Counted from the first letter of the stretch, positions 27,960 through 37,023 are shown. The stretch is 64,000 nt of DNA from Neisseria arctica (GCF_022870905.1 NZ_CP091510.1:1364001-1428000); one strand, 5' to 3'. A program made the numbers and translations. Notes: generated by a model not told the origin, from the sequence alone.

Positions 27960-28164
27960 ATTTCAATAAATGGCATGCTGATTATCGTTTGCCTGATGGT
28001 TTTGAAGGGCAACTAAATAACAACCGCCAATAGGTGCGCTTGTAAGCTGCTCACGAGATACGGCATTACGTAATATTAATGATTTGCCGGATAAAGGGAT
28101 TTTGCAGAGGTCACAGAATGCTGGGCAAAGTGCATTTTATGAAATCAGCCATACTTTCAACTAA
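27960..28164 (+). pseudogene. Decayed C-terminus of a Fic-family protein
   Basis: Two frames together read NKWHADYRLPDGFEGQLNNR, then after a shift near 28030 IGALVSCSRDTALRNINDLP and DKGILQRSQNAGQSAFYEIS, ending in a stop at 28162-28164. This resembles the winged-helix tail found after the Fic domain in many Fic proteins (GFEGGLTNRKY...VSRDTALRDL...KGIL). The catalytic Fic domain is absent. It lies just inside the left tRNA repeat and reads toward hsdR. Confidence 0.45.
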
Positions 28165-28167
28165 CCC

Positions 28168-28214
28168 CCATACAACAACGCCATTACTTAAACAGTAATG
28201 GCGTTGTTGTATGG
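28168..28214. terminator. Perfect 21-bp inverted repeat downstream of hsdR
   Basis: CCATACAACAACGCCATTACT, a 5-base loop TAAAC, and the exact reverse complement. It ends 8 bases before the hsdR stop. Likely a convergent terminator for hsdR, though there is no T-tract on the hsdR strand. Confidence 0.6.
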
Positions 28215-28222
28215 TTTAAAAA

Positions 28223-31200
28223 TCAATTTGTAATAAACTCTCGCAAAAACTCATCAATCTTTTTACTCAAAAAAATCGGGCGGTTTTCATTAAAGTAAGC
28301 AGCAGCCTGCTCTTTGTTTACTGTGGCTTTTAATCCATTCAATTTGCCCAAATCCAAGTTTTCACGCGTATATTTTCTTGCCAGCATATCTTGTAACAAA
28401 TCGCCATTCAAACCCAAACCATTGATAACTTGTTGGATTTTATCATTGGTGGCTTGTTGTTTGTATTGCGTAATGTAGTCATTTAACGTGAGTTCGGAAT
28501 CAGGCTTAATATTGCCAGATTGCACATCATGCAAAAACTGCTCGGCAAATTTTTGGTCTTCTTTGGATAATGTGGCAAAAGAAGAAAGTAATTCTTCAAA
28601 AGCAGCGGTTTTTTCTGCTTCATCAATGGCTTTGAGCCATTTGGTGAAGCGGGTATTCATATAATCTTGGTCAATTTTGTCCGTTTCAATTTCATTGATG
28701 TGCGAACGCAAATCAAATGGCAAACTGTCATCACCACCCGTACCACCACCGCCCTCTTCATACAAATCTTTGTAACGAGTCAAAAGTTTGTCGTAGGTTT
28801 GCCGGTCAAAATTCAACGTTGCCGTGATAGTTGAACCATCTTCCTGCACCACATCATAACTTAATTTTTCCCAAACAAAACCCAATAATCGAGCAGCCTG
28901 TAAGTTATCATTGAGCTGATTAAACAGCCTCACAAATTTCGCACAAGCCGCTGCATCATCAGGATTTTGGGCAAAGTCCGGCTGTCCTGAGTGTTTGAAA
29001 ATATCGGTAATCTCTGCAAAATTATCATTCATTTTACGGATGATTTTATCCAGATTATCCACAAATAAACCCATAGGGCGGTCACCTGAATACAATTTCA
29101 CCGCTTTTTCAATATTGCGTTGCATGGTATGCGGTTTGCGATAATAACGGATTAAACCAAACGGCTTATCGGTTTTATCGCATAAACGATTGGTGCGTGA
29201 AAAGGCTTGGATTAAATTGGCGTAATCCAGCATTTTGTCTAGATACAGGGTATTGAGCCATTTGCTGTCAAAGCCTGTTAGCATTTGGTCCACCACAATC
29301 AACAAATCCAGTTGCTCATCGGGTTTCACTTTTTTATACGCTTTAATATGCGACAATCTGTCCGACAAATCCGCCTTGAAATTGGCATAAGTGGCATAGC
29401 CAAACTTCATACCAAATTGGGCGTTGTAATCCGCCAAAATCTCGGCAATCCATTCTTCTTTCTCATGGCCTTGCCCATCATTATCAATGCTTGGATCAAA
29501 CAATACGGTGATTTTCAGCCCTGAATTTCTTGCTTTAAACTTACGATAATAATTAACTGCTTCGGGAATGGAGCTGGTTGCCAAAATCGCATGATATTTC
29601 TTGCCTTGGCTTAATCGTTGCCAATTATCCAGCATATCATCAATGACCGCATTAACGTGTTCAGCCGTTTGATATTGCACATTTGGCACATAGTCTTCAA
29701 TGCCTTTAGCGTATTTACCGTCTTTACCAAGCTTGCCTGCCATTGGCACATCGTTCATAAAGCGATTAAACACTTTCTTTTTGGCTTCATCGGCAAATGC
29801 TTCGGCCTCATCTTTGGCTTTGGCTTCTTGCAACGCCACCACTTTGCGTAAATCACGGTCTTTAAACGTGCTGATATGAAACAAATGAAAGCCCAACACA
29901 TTGCCATCACGAATGCCATCAGCAATGGAATAACGGTGCAATTCATCGCCGAACACCGTTGCCGTTGTCGCATTTTTCTTGGCGTTTTCATCTTCAATCG
30001 GCGTGCCTGTAAAACCGAAGAACAATGCGTTTGGAAAAGTTTGTTTAATCGCAATCAACATATCGCCAAAAGTGGTGCGATGGGCTTCATCAATAATAAA
30101 CACTACACGCTTACTGCGAATAAGTTCAATATCTGCCTCATTAACACCCTCTTCGGCTTGAATATTACTCATTTTTTGAATGGACGTAACAATCAAGCGC
30201 TCACGGTCAATGCTGCTTTTTAACTTAGCCAATAGAATAGACGTGTTTTCAGTGGCTTGTACATCTTTCGCATCATCGGCAAAGTTTTGATATTCTTCAA
30301 GCGACTGCTTGCCCAGTTCAATACGGTCGAGCAAAAAAACCACCTTATCCGCATCTTTACGTCTGCTGATTAACTGTGCTGATTTGAAGCTAGACATCGT
30401 TTTGCCCGAGCCTGTTGTGTGCCAAATATAACCGCCCCGTTGATTGCCCGAACGCCAATCAGTTTTCGCCACTTTATTGGCAATTTGGTTCACCGCGTAA
30501 TATTGATAGCTACGCAATACTTTCAGCTGTTCATCTTTGGCATCGGCAATCGTGTAATCACCGATAAACTGATGTGCCATAGGAATAGACAAAAAATGCG
30601 TAGCGATTTTGTCCCAGCTTTCCATATACACATTATTAAAATCCGCCCAACGGAAATAAAACGCCGGATTAAGTTCACCGCTCGTATTGGCAAAATAACG
30701 GCATTCTTCAGGCGACATCGCCACAAAAATCTGCACTAAGCTGAAAATCCCCGAAAACGCCCCGGCTTTGTGGTATCGCTCAATTTGATTGGTCGCTTGG
30801 CTAATTGGCACGCCCGATCGCTTTAATTCAATATGAAACATCGGCATACCATTGATTAACAGCATTAAATCGCCACGCTGCTTGGGGTATAAATCACTTC
30901 TAGGCGAAAAATGCGGTTGTACCGCAATTTGATAACGGCTTTTGCCTGCGGAAATTTCTTCACGGTCAAAAATATCCAATGAAATTTCTTTACCAAAATG
31001 GCGGCTTTCCGTGTTTTCACGCTTAATCGCCACCGTTTTGCCATTGATAAATCCATTTAATCTATAAGGCGTTTTCAGCTCTTGCACCTGCTCCAAAATT
31101 TGGCTCATTTCCGAACGGATTAACGGTACATCAAGCTTATCAATATGGCTATTGGTTTTATTCAAATGCGCCTGCCAGTTAGCGATTAAATCTTCTTCGC

Positions 31201-31288
31201 TCGGGTGGTTTAACACCGATTTTTCCCAACCTCTGGTTTGGAGCATTTCAATCAAGGCTTGTTCAAAAGCAGATTCTTTATGAAACAT
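28223..31288 (-). CDS. hsdR: Type I restriction enzyme, R subunit
   Basis: Motor and nuclease subunit of a type I restriction system. The N-terminal nuclease region has GDLMLLINGMPMFHIELKRS, with the D...ExK pattern of the PD-(D/E)XK fold (near residues 145-165). The SF2 translocase has Walker A TTGSGKT and the DEAH box FIIDEAHRTTFGD, followed by the second RecA domain with QAFSRTNR. The C-terminal 250 residues are helical and contact the methylase core. ATG at 31288 follows GAGAGAG and is preferred to the GTG at 31303. Length 1021 is normal. The subunit is intact, so restriction may be active. Confidence 0.93.
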   Translation of the reverse strand: MFHKESAFEQALIEMLQTRGWEKSVLNHPSEEDLIANWQAHLNKTNSHIDKLDVPLIRSEMSQILEQVQELKTPYRLNGFINGKTVAIKRENTESRHFGKEISLDIFDREEISAGKSRYQIAVQPHFSPRSDLYPKQRGDLMLLINGMPMFHIELKRSGVPISQATNQIERYHKAGAFSGIFSLVQIFVAMSPEECRYFANTSGELNPAFYFRWADFNNVYMESWDKIATHFLSIPMAHQFIGDYTIADAKDEQLKVLRSYQYYAVNQIANKVAKTDWRSGNQRGGYIWHTTGSGKTMSSFKSAQLISRRKDADKVVFLLDRIELGKQSLEEYQNFADDAKDVQATENTSILLAKLKSSIDRERLIVTSIQKMSNIQAEEGVNEADIELIRSKRVVFIIDEAHRTTFGDMLIAIKQTFPNALFFGFTGTPIEDENAKKNATTATVFGDELHRYSIADGIRDGNVLGFHLFHISTFKDRDLRKVVALQEAKAKDEAEAFADEAKKKVFNRFMNDVPMAGKLGKDGKYAKGIEDYVPNVQYQTAEHVNAVIDDMLDNWQRLSQGKKYHAILATSSIPEAVNYYRKFKARNSGLKITVLFDPSIDNDGQGHEKEEWIAEILADYNAQFGMKFGYATYANFKADLSDRLSHIKAYKKVKPDEQLDLLIVVDQMLTGFDSKWLNTLYLDKMLDYANLIQAFSRTNRLCDKTDKPFGLIRYYRKPHTMQRNIEKAVKLYSGDRPMGLFVDNLDKIIRKMNDNFAEITDIFKHSGQPDFAQNPDDAAACAKFVRLFNQLNDNLQAARLLGFVWEKLSYDVVQEDGSTITATLNFDRQTYDKLLTRYKDLYEEGGGGTGGDDSLPFDLRSHINEIETDKIDQDYMNTRFTKWLKAIDEAEKTAAFEELLSSFATLSKEDQKFAEQFLHDVQSGNIKPDSELTLNDYITQYKQQATNDKIQQVINGLGLNGDLLQDMLARKYTRENLDLGKLNGLKATVNKEQAAAYFNENRPIFLSKKIDEFLREFITN

Positions 31289-31317
31289 ATTTATCTCTCT
31301 CACTTTGTGCGGATTGA

Positions 31318-31764
31318 TTATTCGCTAATCGCACAAATCAATTCATATTTTACCGCTTCGGAAAATTCGTCTTCATTATCAATAATCGACTTCACCAATT
31401 TTTCGAGTAATTCTTTTGAGATTTTACTTTCAGCCAGCCAAACAACGATATTTTCCATTTCCAGCACAAATCTTTTTACACAATAATCATAGCCATTTAA
31501 TTCTAAAAAATAGGCTGCTAATACCAAGCTTGCGCGCTTATTGCCATCAAGAAATGCATGTAATTTATTGATAGAATAAAGCAAATGCGTAAGTTTCTCT
31601 TCAAAAGTCGGATAGTAAACATCGTTTTGAATATGTTCTAAAACACTATCCAATTTATCTTCACCACCGACATGAATACCTGACAAACCACCAGATTGCG
31701 CAATAATCCAATCATATACTTGTAACGCATGGGGCACATCAAAATAAACAACCTTAATCGTCAT
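31318..31764 (-). CDS. Death-on-curing (Doc/Fic) family toxin
   Basis: Fic-fold protein of 148 residues with HAFLDGNKR, the Doc version of the HPFxxGNGR catalytic motif. Phage P1 Doc phosphorylates EF-Tu with this fold; Fic enzymes AMPylate. The ATG abuts the stop codon of the upstream HTH gene (TAG-ATG), so the two are translationally coupled, and hsdR begins 30 bases later. No small Phd-type antitoxin is present; the upstream HTH protein is the likely partner. Function within the restriction operon is inferred. Confidence 0.85.
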   Translation of the reverse strand: MTIKVVYFDVPHALQVYDWIIAQSGGLSGIHVGGEDKLDSVLEHIQNDVYYPTFEEKLTHLLYSINKLHAFLDGNKRASLVLAAYFLELNGYDYCVKRFVLEMENIVVWLAESKISKELLEKLVKSIIDNEDEFSEAVKYELICAISE

Positions 31765-32784
31765 CTATCTGTCCTTTAAGCGTTTTAGCACATCTAATGT
31801 TGCGGTATCTTCTAATTGCTCTTGTAAAGAACGGCTTTTTTCGCCTAAAAAACGGTCAAAATCACTTTCAGGAATAGATTGGATATAGTGTTCTAATTTT
31901 TCGTGTAAAGCTTCTCTAAACCCCAAATCTCGACTAGCCATTTTGATTCTGGCGTCTAAAATAAACGGTTGCATAAAAGGGTTATTTTCGGCTTGGGCAA
32001 TTAACTCATCTAATTCGGCAGGCAATAATTTTCTGCCCAACTCATCAGATTTATTTTTCATTTGAGCGGCCAATCCGCATTCAAAACTGCCAATCGCCTT
32101 TAACACTTCTGAATACATCGTATCTCGTGTTTTATCTTTGTCTGCCAAGTTTAAAATTTGCTTATATTCTTTGGCATTTTCATAAAAAACCGCCTGATAA
32201 ATTTTATCGGTATAAATGGCATATTTATGATTGCCCATCTGCAAATAGTCTCTTAGTGCATCGGTGAATTGTTTGCGATAGCTATCTTCTAAAAATGCAG
32301 CAGGCAAATAATCCGCATCTCGTTGATTGATAAATTTTGTTGAGCCGCCAGATTTTTGCGCGATGACATCAATCACAATATCAAGCATTCGGCTGCGGAT
32401 AAAGCGTGCTTTTTCGCTTTCTGTGACGAGCATCGCAAGATTTAAGACCGCGCGAAAAGAGAAAATGCCAAGCGATGGTGCTTTGGAGTTGATGTCGACG
32501 AAATTATTTTCGTCGACATAGGCTAACTTTATATTTTTTAAAGAATTACCTTTTAGAGTGCGATACCCGTTTTTGTGCAATTCTTCGGCAAATTTGCTCA
32601 GATAATTGTCAATCGTCCTTTCTGTTACCTCTAAAATTTGTGCAACCTGCGATTTGGTAAACACCGTTTCACCCTCAAAGCCAATCCCGCCTAATGCCAA
32701 ATTTTGCTCTAATTGAGCAAGGGCGAATTTGTTATTCAATACATTATCGCGGGCAATAACGGAAACTGTTAAATCAGTATTCAT
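31765..32784 (-). CDS. Helix-turn-helix protein, putative partner of the Doc toxin
   Basis: 339-residue soluble protein. A helix-turn-helix lies near residues 40-75 (KSQVAQILEVTERTIDNYLS), after a short N-terminal extension. The rest is helical and acidic, with FSFRAVLNLAMLVTESEKAR and a C-terminal coiled-coil-like stretch. Proteins of this layout occur next to Doc toxins inside hsd operons of other bacteria. It is far larger than the usual Phd antitoxin. It sits 93 bases after hsdS and abuts the toxin. An antitoxin/autoregulator role is inferred from order and coupling. Confidence 0.7.
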   Translation of the reverse strand: MNTDLTVSVIARDNVLNNKFALAQLEQNLALGGIGFEGETVFTKSQVAQILEVTERTIDNYLSKFAEELHKNGYRTLKGNSLKNIKLAYVDENNFVDINSKAPSLGIFSFRAVLNLAMLVTESEKARFIRSRMLDIVIDVIAQKSGGSTKFINQRDADYLPAAFLEDSYRKQFTDALRDYLQMGNHKYAIYTDKIYQAVFYENAKEYKQILNLADKDKTRDTMYSEVLKAIGSFECGLAAQMKNKSDELGRKLLPAELDELIAQAENNPFMQPFILDARIKMASRDLGFREALHEKLEHYIQSIPESDFDRFLGEKSRSLQEQLEDTATLDVLKRLKDR

Positions 32785-32877
32785 ATTGTATTCTCTTGGT
32801 TTAAATATTTTCAGGCAGCCTTAAATATATTCTTGTCGCGTATTTTCAGACGGCATAAAACACCATTTTTACTATTT

Positions 32878-34023
32878 TCACACCAACATCACCGACAACA
32901 AGCCTTTTTTAAGCTGGTTTAATTTTTCCAGTTCGGCGGCCTGTAAAGCAATGGTTTTATCTAGTTGGCGGAAAAAATTACCGATTTGGGTTTGTTCCTT
33001 TTGGGTTCTGGGAAATTTAATTTCAATCTTTTTGACAATTTCAGCCGATAAATTTCCTTGTCCACCTTGCAAATATAAATTAACAATATTTTCTTTATTA
33101 CCTTTAAGCCATTGTGCAATAAATTCAGGATCATAAACTTCATTTGGAACAATCGCCAAAATAGCTTGATTTATTGCTCCGTTAATTTGGCTTCTCCCAA
33201 CTTCTCCACTTGTTGCACCATATAACGCAAACAAAATATCACCTTTTTTTACTAATTTTGCCGATGAATTATTTAACCCTTCTTGGGTTAAGAATAATTC
33301 TGTACTTGAACAATGAATTTCACCTGAACGAACAAATGGAATTTCTCCACCATAAAATTTAGCATTACCAACGCTAGGCGTACCACCTGAATAAAAATAA
33401 CCAACCTCCCCCAACTTCTTCCTTTCCCAATCCCCACTAAATCCGTTAAAGCGGATTTCAGGTTTCAGGCTGCCTGAAACGGGAAACATTTTTGCCAACA
33501 TCGCTTTTTTTAGCTGAATGCTTTTTTCCCACTCGGCACGAGCTTGAGCAATTTGTTGGTCTAATTGACGGAAAAAATCGCCGATTTGGGTTTGTTCGGG
33601 TAGTTGAGGGAAATACTTTTGAATTTCATGAATGGTTGTGCTGGTTAAACTGGGTACGCCTGTTGATGTGTCCAATTTTCTCCATTCAATACATTGAAAC
33701 AAGAAATATAAAAACTTTCCATCAATGTTACTTTTCAATTCACTATAAAAAAGTGTATCCACCGTCCAAAATGGTGTGTTCATATAATAAGGCTTGTCAA
33801 TTGTACCTTTGCGCCCAATTAAAACACTTTCTTTATCATACAAAGCTGTATTCGTTCTCCCAATTTCTCCACCAGTTGCCAAAATGGGATAAATTCCACC
33901 TGAAACTTCAATTTCTTTTTGTGAAAATCCGCTTTTAATCGTAAGTACTTCTTTTAACTTTTTCTCTTCCCAATCACCATCAAACCCTTTAAAGCGTAAC
34001 GGTGGCGTTTGTGGTTTATCCAT
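32878..34023 (-). CDS. hsdS: Type I restriction enzyme, specificity subunit
   Basis: Determines the bipartite DNA target of the HsdM/HsdR complex. Two target-recognition domains are seen: the first begins RFKGFDGDWEEKKLKEVL, the second RFNGFSGDWERKKLGEVG near residue 190. Each is followed by the conserved helical spacer with IGDFFRQLDQQIA / IGNFFRQLDKTIA. Length 381 matches a full two-TRD subunit, so it is not truncated. Start follows GGAG and lies 9 bases after hsdM. A Simonsiella-type uptake sequence lies in the gene at 33467-33478, between the two TRDs. TRD exchange by transformation is plausible. Confidence 0.93.
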   Translation of the reverse strand: MDKPQTPPLRFKGFDGDWEEKKLKEVLTIKSGFSQKEIEVSGGIYPILATGGEIGRTNTALYDKESVLIGRKGTIDKPYYMNTPFWTVDTLFYSELKSNIDGKFLYFLFQCIEWRKLDTSTGVPSLTSTTIHEIQKYFPQLPEQTQIGDFFRQLDQQIAQARAEWEKSIQLKKAMLAKMFPVSGSLKPEIRFNGFSGDWERKKLGEVGYFYSGGTPSVGNAKFYGGEIPFVRSGEIHCSSTELFLTQEGLNNSSAKLVKKGDILFALYGATSGEVGRSQINGAINQAILAIVPNEVYDPEFIAQWLKGNKENIVNLYLQGGQGNLSAEIVKKIEIKFPRTQKEQTQIGNFFRQLDKTIALQAAELEKLNQLKKGLLSVMLV

Positions 34024-34032
34024 TTTGTTCTC

Positions 34033-36645
34033 CTACGCTTTTAAAATCGCTTGCCACGCGGTAATGCCTTGCAAATCAAATTCATTGCCCGTCAGTTCAT
34101 TCATCATTTCTGCCAATGCGTTGGCGCTTTCGGCTTTCTCTTGGCTGATTTGTTGATAGGTTTGGGCGTATTTTTCGCAAAGGGCGGTGAGTTGTTGGCT
34201 AAATTGCGCCAACATGGTTTCAGGCAGCCTAATCATCGCTTCATTTAACGGAGCAAGCCATTTTTGACGCAATAAATCTAGGGCTTCGCTGTCGCTTAGG
34301 TTTTCAATCGTTGCTTTGGTATCGCTGTGCAATTGGACGCTGTCGGTTTTGATTTGGGTTTTAAGCGTTTTTTCTGCGGCAAGTAGACGATAGGCAGCCT
34401 GTAATTTTGCCCCTAAGCTGTCTTCGGCAAAAACGTGGGCTTCAATCGCTTTGGCTAAATCGGCTTTTTTGGTAATGATAACGCCGCAGGCTTCCAGTTC
34501 TTGCTGTAAGGCTTTGGGCAATTCGGCATTCACAAAGCTGTCGCCATCGTCATTCACGGCAGAGCTGGCTTTTTCTTCTTCGCTTAAATTTTCTAATAGG
34601 CTTTGAATTTCGGCGGTGATTTCGGTTAAGCGGTTTTCTTTGGTTTTCAGGCTGCTTAATTGTTCGGGCAATTTAACTGCTTGCACGAGTTCAAACGGCA
34701 AAATATGCCCGACCCAGCCGTCTTGGACTTCGGCTTCTTTTTTGGTTTTGCTGTCTTTTTTGATAACCATATACGGGTCTATTTGTTTAATGGCTTGTTT
34801 GCCTTCGGTTTGAATCATTTCCAAATCGGCAGCAATGCCCGCACTTTCGGCACGCCATAAATCGTCTAATTTTTGATAGGCGGTGTAAAAATCCAAAAGT
34901 GGCATCGCCGCTATTTTTTGACGAATCAGCTCGGCAAGCTGCCCTTTGGTTTGGGCGATGTTCAGCGTTTGCATCGGTTCAATCAGCATTTTTTCCAGGC
35001 CGTCTGAAAAATCGGCAAAATTCTCGGCAAATTGGTTTTTGTATGCCAAAACACTCGGATGGTTTTGAATTTGGGTTTGTAGATTCTCTGCTTTAACTTG
35101 CATATAAGGCGTGCCGTTGTCGGCAAATAAAGCTGCCTGTAAGCCGTTAAACGCTGCCCAATAGTCGTTAAACCGGGCTAATTCGCTTTTTGGAATACCG
35201 CCGTTCATGGTGGCAAAGATATCCCATTGTTCGGCAGGTTCGGCAGAATCCACATAGCGTGGAATGTTCAAGTTATATCCGTTGGCAACGATTTCTTCTT
35301 TTGACACCACGCGGCTGAATTTGGGTAATTCACGGCGGTGTGTTACGCAATCTACAATGCGTTTGATGTCGCTGGCTTGAAGATGGTTGTTTTTACCGAG
35401 TTTGAGAAAGTGTTTGGACGCGTCAATCATTAACACGTCTTTGCGTTCACGTTCTTGTCGCAATACCATGATGATGGTAGGAATGCCTGTGCCAAAGAAA
35501 ATATTGGCAGGTAAGCCGATAATGGCGTCAATGTGGTTGTATTCGATCAGATTTTTGCGGATATTTTCTTCTTCGCCACCACGGAACAACACGCCATGCG
35601 GTAGAACAATGGTCATCATGCCATCGGGTTTTAAGTGGTATAAATCGTGTAATAAAAAGGCAAAGTCGGCTTTGGTTTGCGGCGCAACGCCAAAACGCTT
35701 ATAGCGTGGGTCGGATTCTTTGTCTTTGGGGTTCCAAGGTTGGGAATAAGGAGGATTGGATACGACTGCGTCCAAATAAAGCGGTTCGCCTTCTAATGGC
35801 CAATCGTCTTCTAGCGTGTCGGCATTGCGTGTAAAAATATTGCTCGGCAAAATACCCCGCATCACAAGGTTCATACGGGTTAGGTTGTAGGTATTTTCTT
35901 TAAGTTCTTGGGCGTAATATTTGATGTTGTTGGCATTTTTGAGATGTTTCGCCACGCTATGCCCGATGTTAATCAATAACGAACCTGAACCGCTGGTTGG
36001 GTCGTAAATGCTGATTTCTTCACGGTCTTTTAAATGGTCGGCGATGATTTCGGACATTAAAAGCGATACTTCGTGTGGCGTATAAAATTCGCCTGCTTTT
36101 TTGCCTGCGTTGGCGGCAAACATACTAATCAAATATTCATAAATAAAACCTAAAACATCATAGCCTTGTTTACCATCCATCGGAATATCGGCAATTAAGA
36201 CAAATAAATCTTTCACGGCATTGGTTTGGCTGGCGGCGGTATCGCCCAATTTACTCAAACCTGATTCCAATGTTTTGAAAATACCGTCAAACACAGCGGT
36301 ATAGTTGTCGGCAATATTACGGCTAAACGCACTCATGGCGGTGCGGACATGGGCGATATTGAAATCCGAGCCTTGTGCCAGCCAAGTGGAGAATAGATGT
36401 TCGTAGCTGATAAAATAGCCGATATTATCCTTAATAAAATCCACGAATTCGCCATCTTCTGTAAGTTGGTCTGCAAAATCGTCTTTTGCAAGCCCTTCTC
36501 CAAGAACAAATTTTTCTAATTTATCAGAGAGAAATTTATAGAAAATAAAGCCTAAAATATAATCTTTGTATTCGTTCGCTTCGATTTTGGAACGCATTTT
36601 ATTGGCAGATTGCCAAATTTTTGATGCAAGTTGTTGTTTGTTCAT
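34033..36645 (-). CDS. hsdM: Type I restriction enzyme, M subunit (N6-adenine methylase)
   Basis: DNA adenine methylase that modifies the HsdS target. The N-terminal HsdM domain begins MNKQQLASKIWQSANKMRSK. The S-adenosylmethionine site and catalytic motif are visible (YDPTSGSGSLLINIG and NPPYSQPW). The last 370 residues form a long charged extension seen in the long-HsdM class (870 residues versus about 500). ATG at 36645 is preferred over an in-frame start 22 codons upstream (36711) because it begins the family's N-terminus. First gene of the hsdM-hsdS-HTH-doc-hsdR operon. Simonsiella-type uptake sequence at 34219-34230. Confidence 0.93.
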   Translation of the reverse strand: MNKQQLASKIWQSANKMRSKIEANEYKDYILGFIFYKFLSDKLEKFVLGEGLAKDDFADQLTEDGEFVDFIKDNIGYFISYEHLFSTWLAQGSDFNIAHVRTAMSAFSRNIADNYTAVFDGIFKTLESGLSKLGDTAASQTNAVKDLFVLIADIPMDGKQGYDVLGFIYEYLISMFAANAGKKAGEFYTPHEVSLLMSEIIADHLKDREEISIYDPTSGSGSLLINIGHSVAKHLKNANNIKYYAQELKENTYNLTRMNLVMRGILPSNIFTRNADTLEDDWPLEGEPLYLDAVVSNPPYSQPWNPKDKESDPRYKRFGVAPQTKADFAFLLHDLYHLKPDGMMTIVLPHGVLFRGGEEENIRKNLIEYNHIDAIIGLPANIFFGTGIPTIIMVLRQERERKDVLMIDASKHFLKLGKNNHLQASDIKRIVDCVTHRRELPKFSRVVSKEEIVANGYNLNIPRYVDSAEPAEQWDIFATMNGGIPKSELARFNDYWAAFNGLQAALFADNGTPYMQVKAENLQTQIQNHPSVLAYKNQFAENFADFSDGLEKMLIEPMQTLNIAQTKGQLAELIRQKIAAMPLLDFYTAYQKLDDLWRAESAGIAADLEMIQTEGKQAIKQIDPYMVIKKDSKTKKEAEVQDGWVGHILPFELVQAVKLPEQLSSLKTKENRLTEITAEIQSLLENLSEEEKASSAVNDDGDSFVNAELPKALQQELEACGVIITKKADLAKAIEAHVFAEDSLGAKLQAAYRLLAAEKTLKTQIKTDSVQLHSDTKATIENLSDSEALDLLRQKWLAPLNEAMIRLPETMLAQFSQQLTALCEKYAQTYQQISQEKAESANALAEMMNELTGNEFDLQGITAWQAILKA

Positions 36646-36897
36646 TAGGGGAGTTCCATTTATAAATAATAGGGCGATGTTTAATTGCGATTTAGCTATA
36701 CCAAATTTCAAGTGCCATAAATCTTGCTTTTGTATTTAACTTGAAAGTGCCATGGCAACGCTAGCAAAATGAATTGAAGTGCATTAGTGGTATAAGTTAG
36801 CATTTTCCCATCACATTAAAGTGATTGTAAACATATTACAGATAGCCAAAAAAAGTAGGCGGGATTTTTTTCAAAAACAAGCAGTTATTAAAAAGAA

Positions 36898-36921
36898 AAC
36901 CCACTGATAAATCAGTGGGTT
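36898..36921 (-). terminator. tRNA-Ser(GGA) terminator
   Basis: AACCCACTGAT/ATCAGTGGGTT stem with a 2-base loop. On the minus strand it is followed by TTCTTTTT, directly behind the tRNA 3' end. Confidence 0.8.
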
Positions 36922-36930
36922 CCATATAAT

Positions 36931-36946
36931 TTTGGCGGAGAGGAAG
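36931..36946. repeat. Right direct repeat inside tRNA-Ser 3' end
   Basis: TTTGGCGGAGAGGAAG, partner of the copy at 27821-27836. It spans the CCA end and acceptor strand of the intact tRNA, so the gene remains functional at this side. Island contents between the repeats are Fic remnant, hsdR, doc, HTH, hsdS and hsdM. Confidence 0.6.
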
Positions 36947-37023
36947 GGATTCGAACCCTCGATACGCTATTCACGTATACACGCTTTCCAGGCGTGCGAC
37001 TTCAACCACTCATCCACCTCTCC
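36933..37023 (-). tRNA. tRNA-Ser (anticodon GGA)
   Basis: 91 bases with encoded CCA. Acceptor arms GGAGAGG/CCTCTCC, class II long variable arm, anticodon loop CTGGAAA giving GGA, T-arm GGTTCGAATCC-like. Its 3' end borders the hsd island, and this end is duplicated at 27821-27836. Confidence 0.95.
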
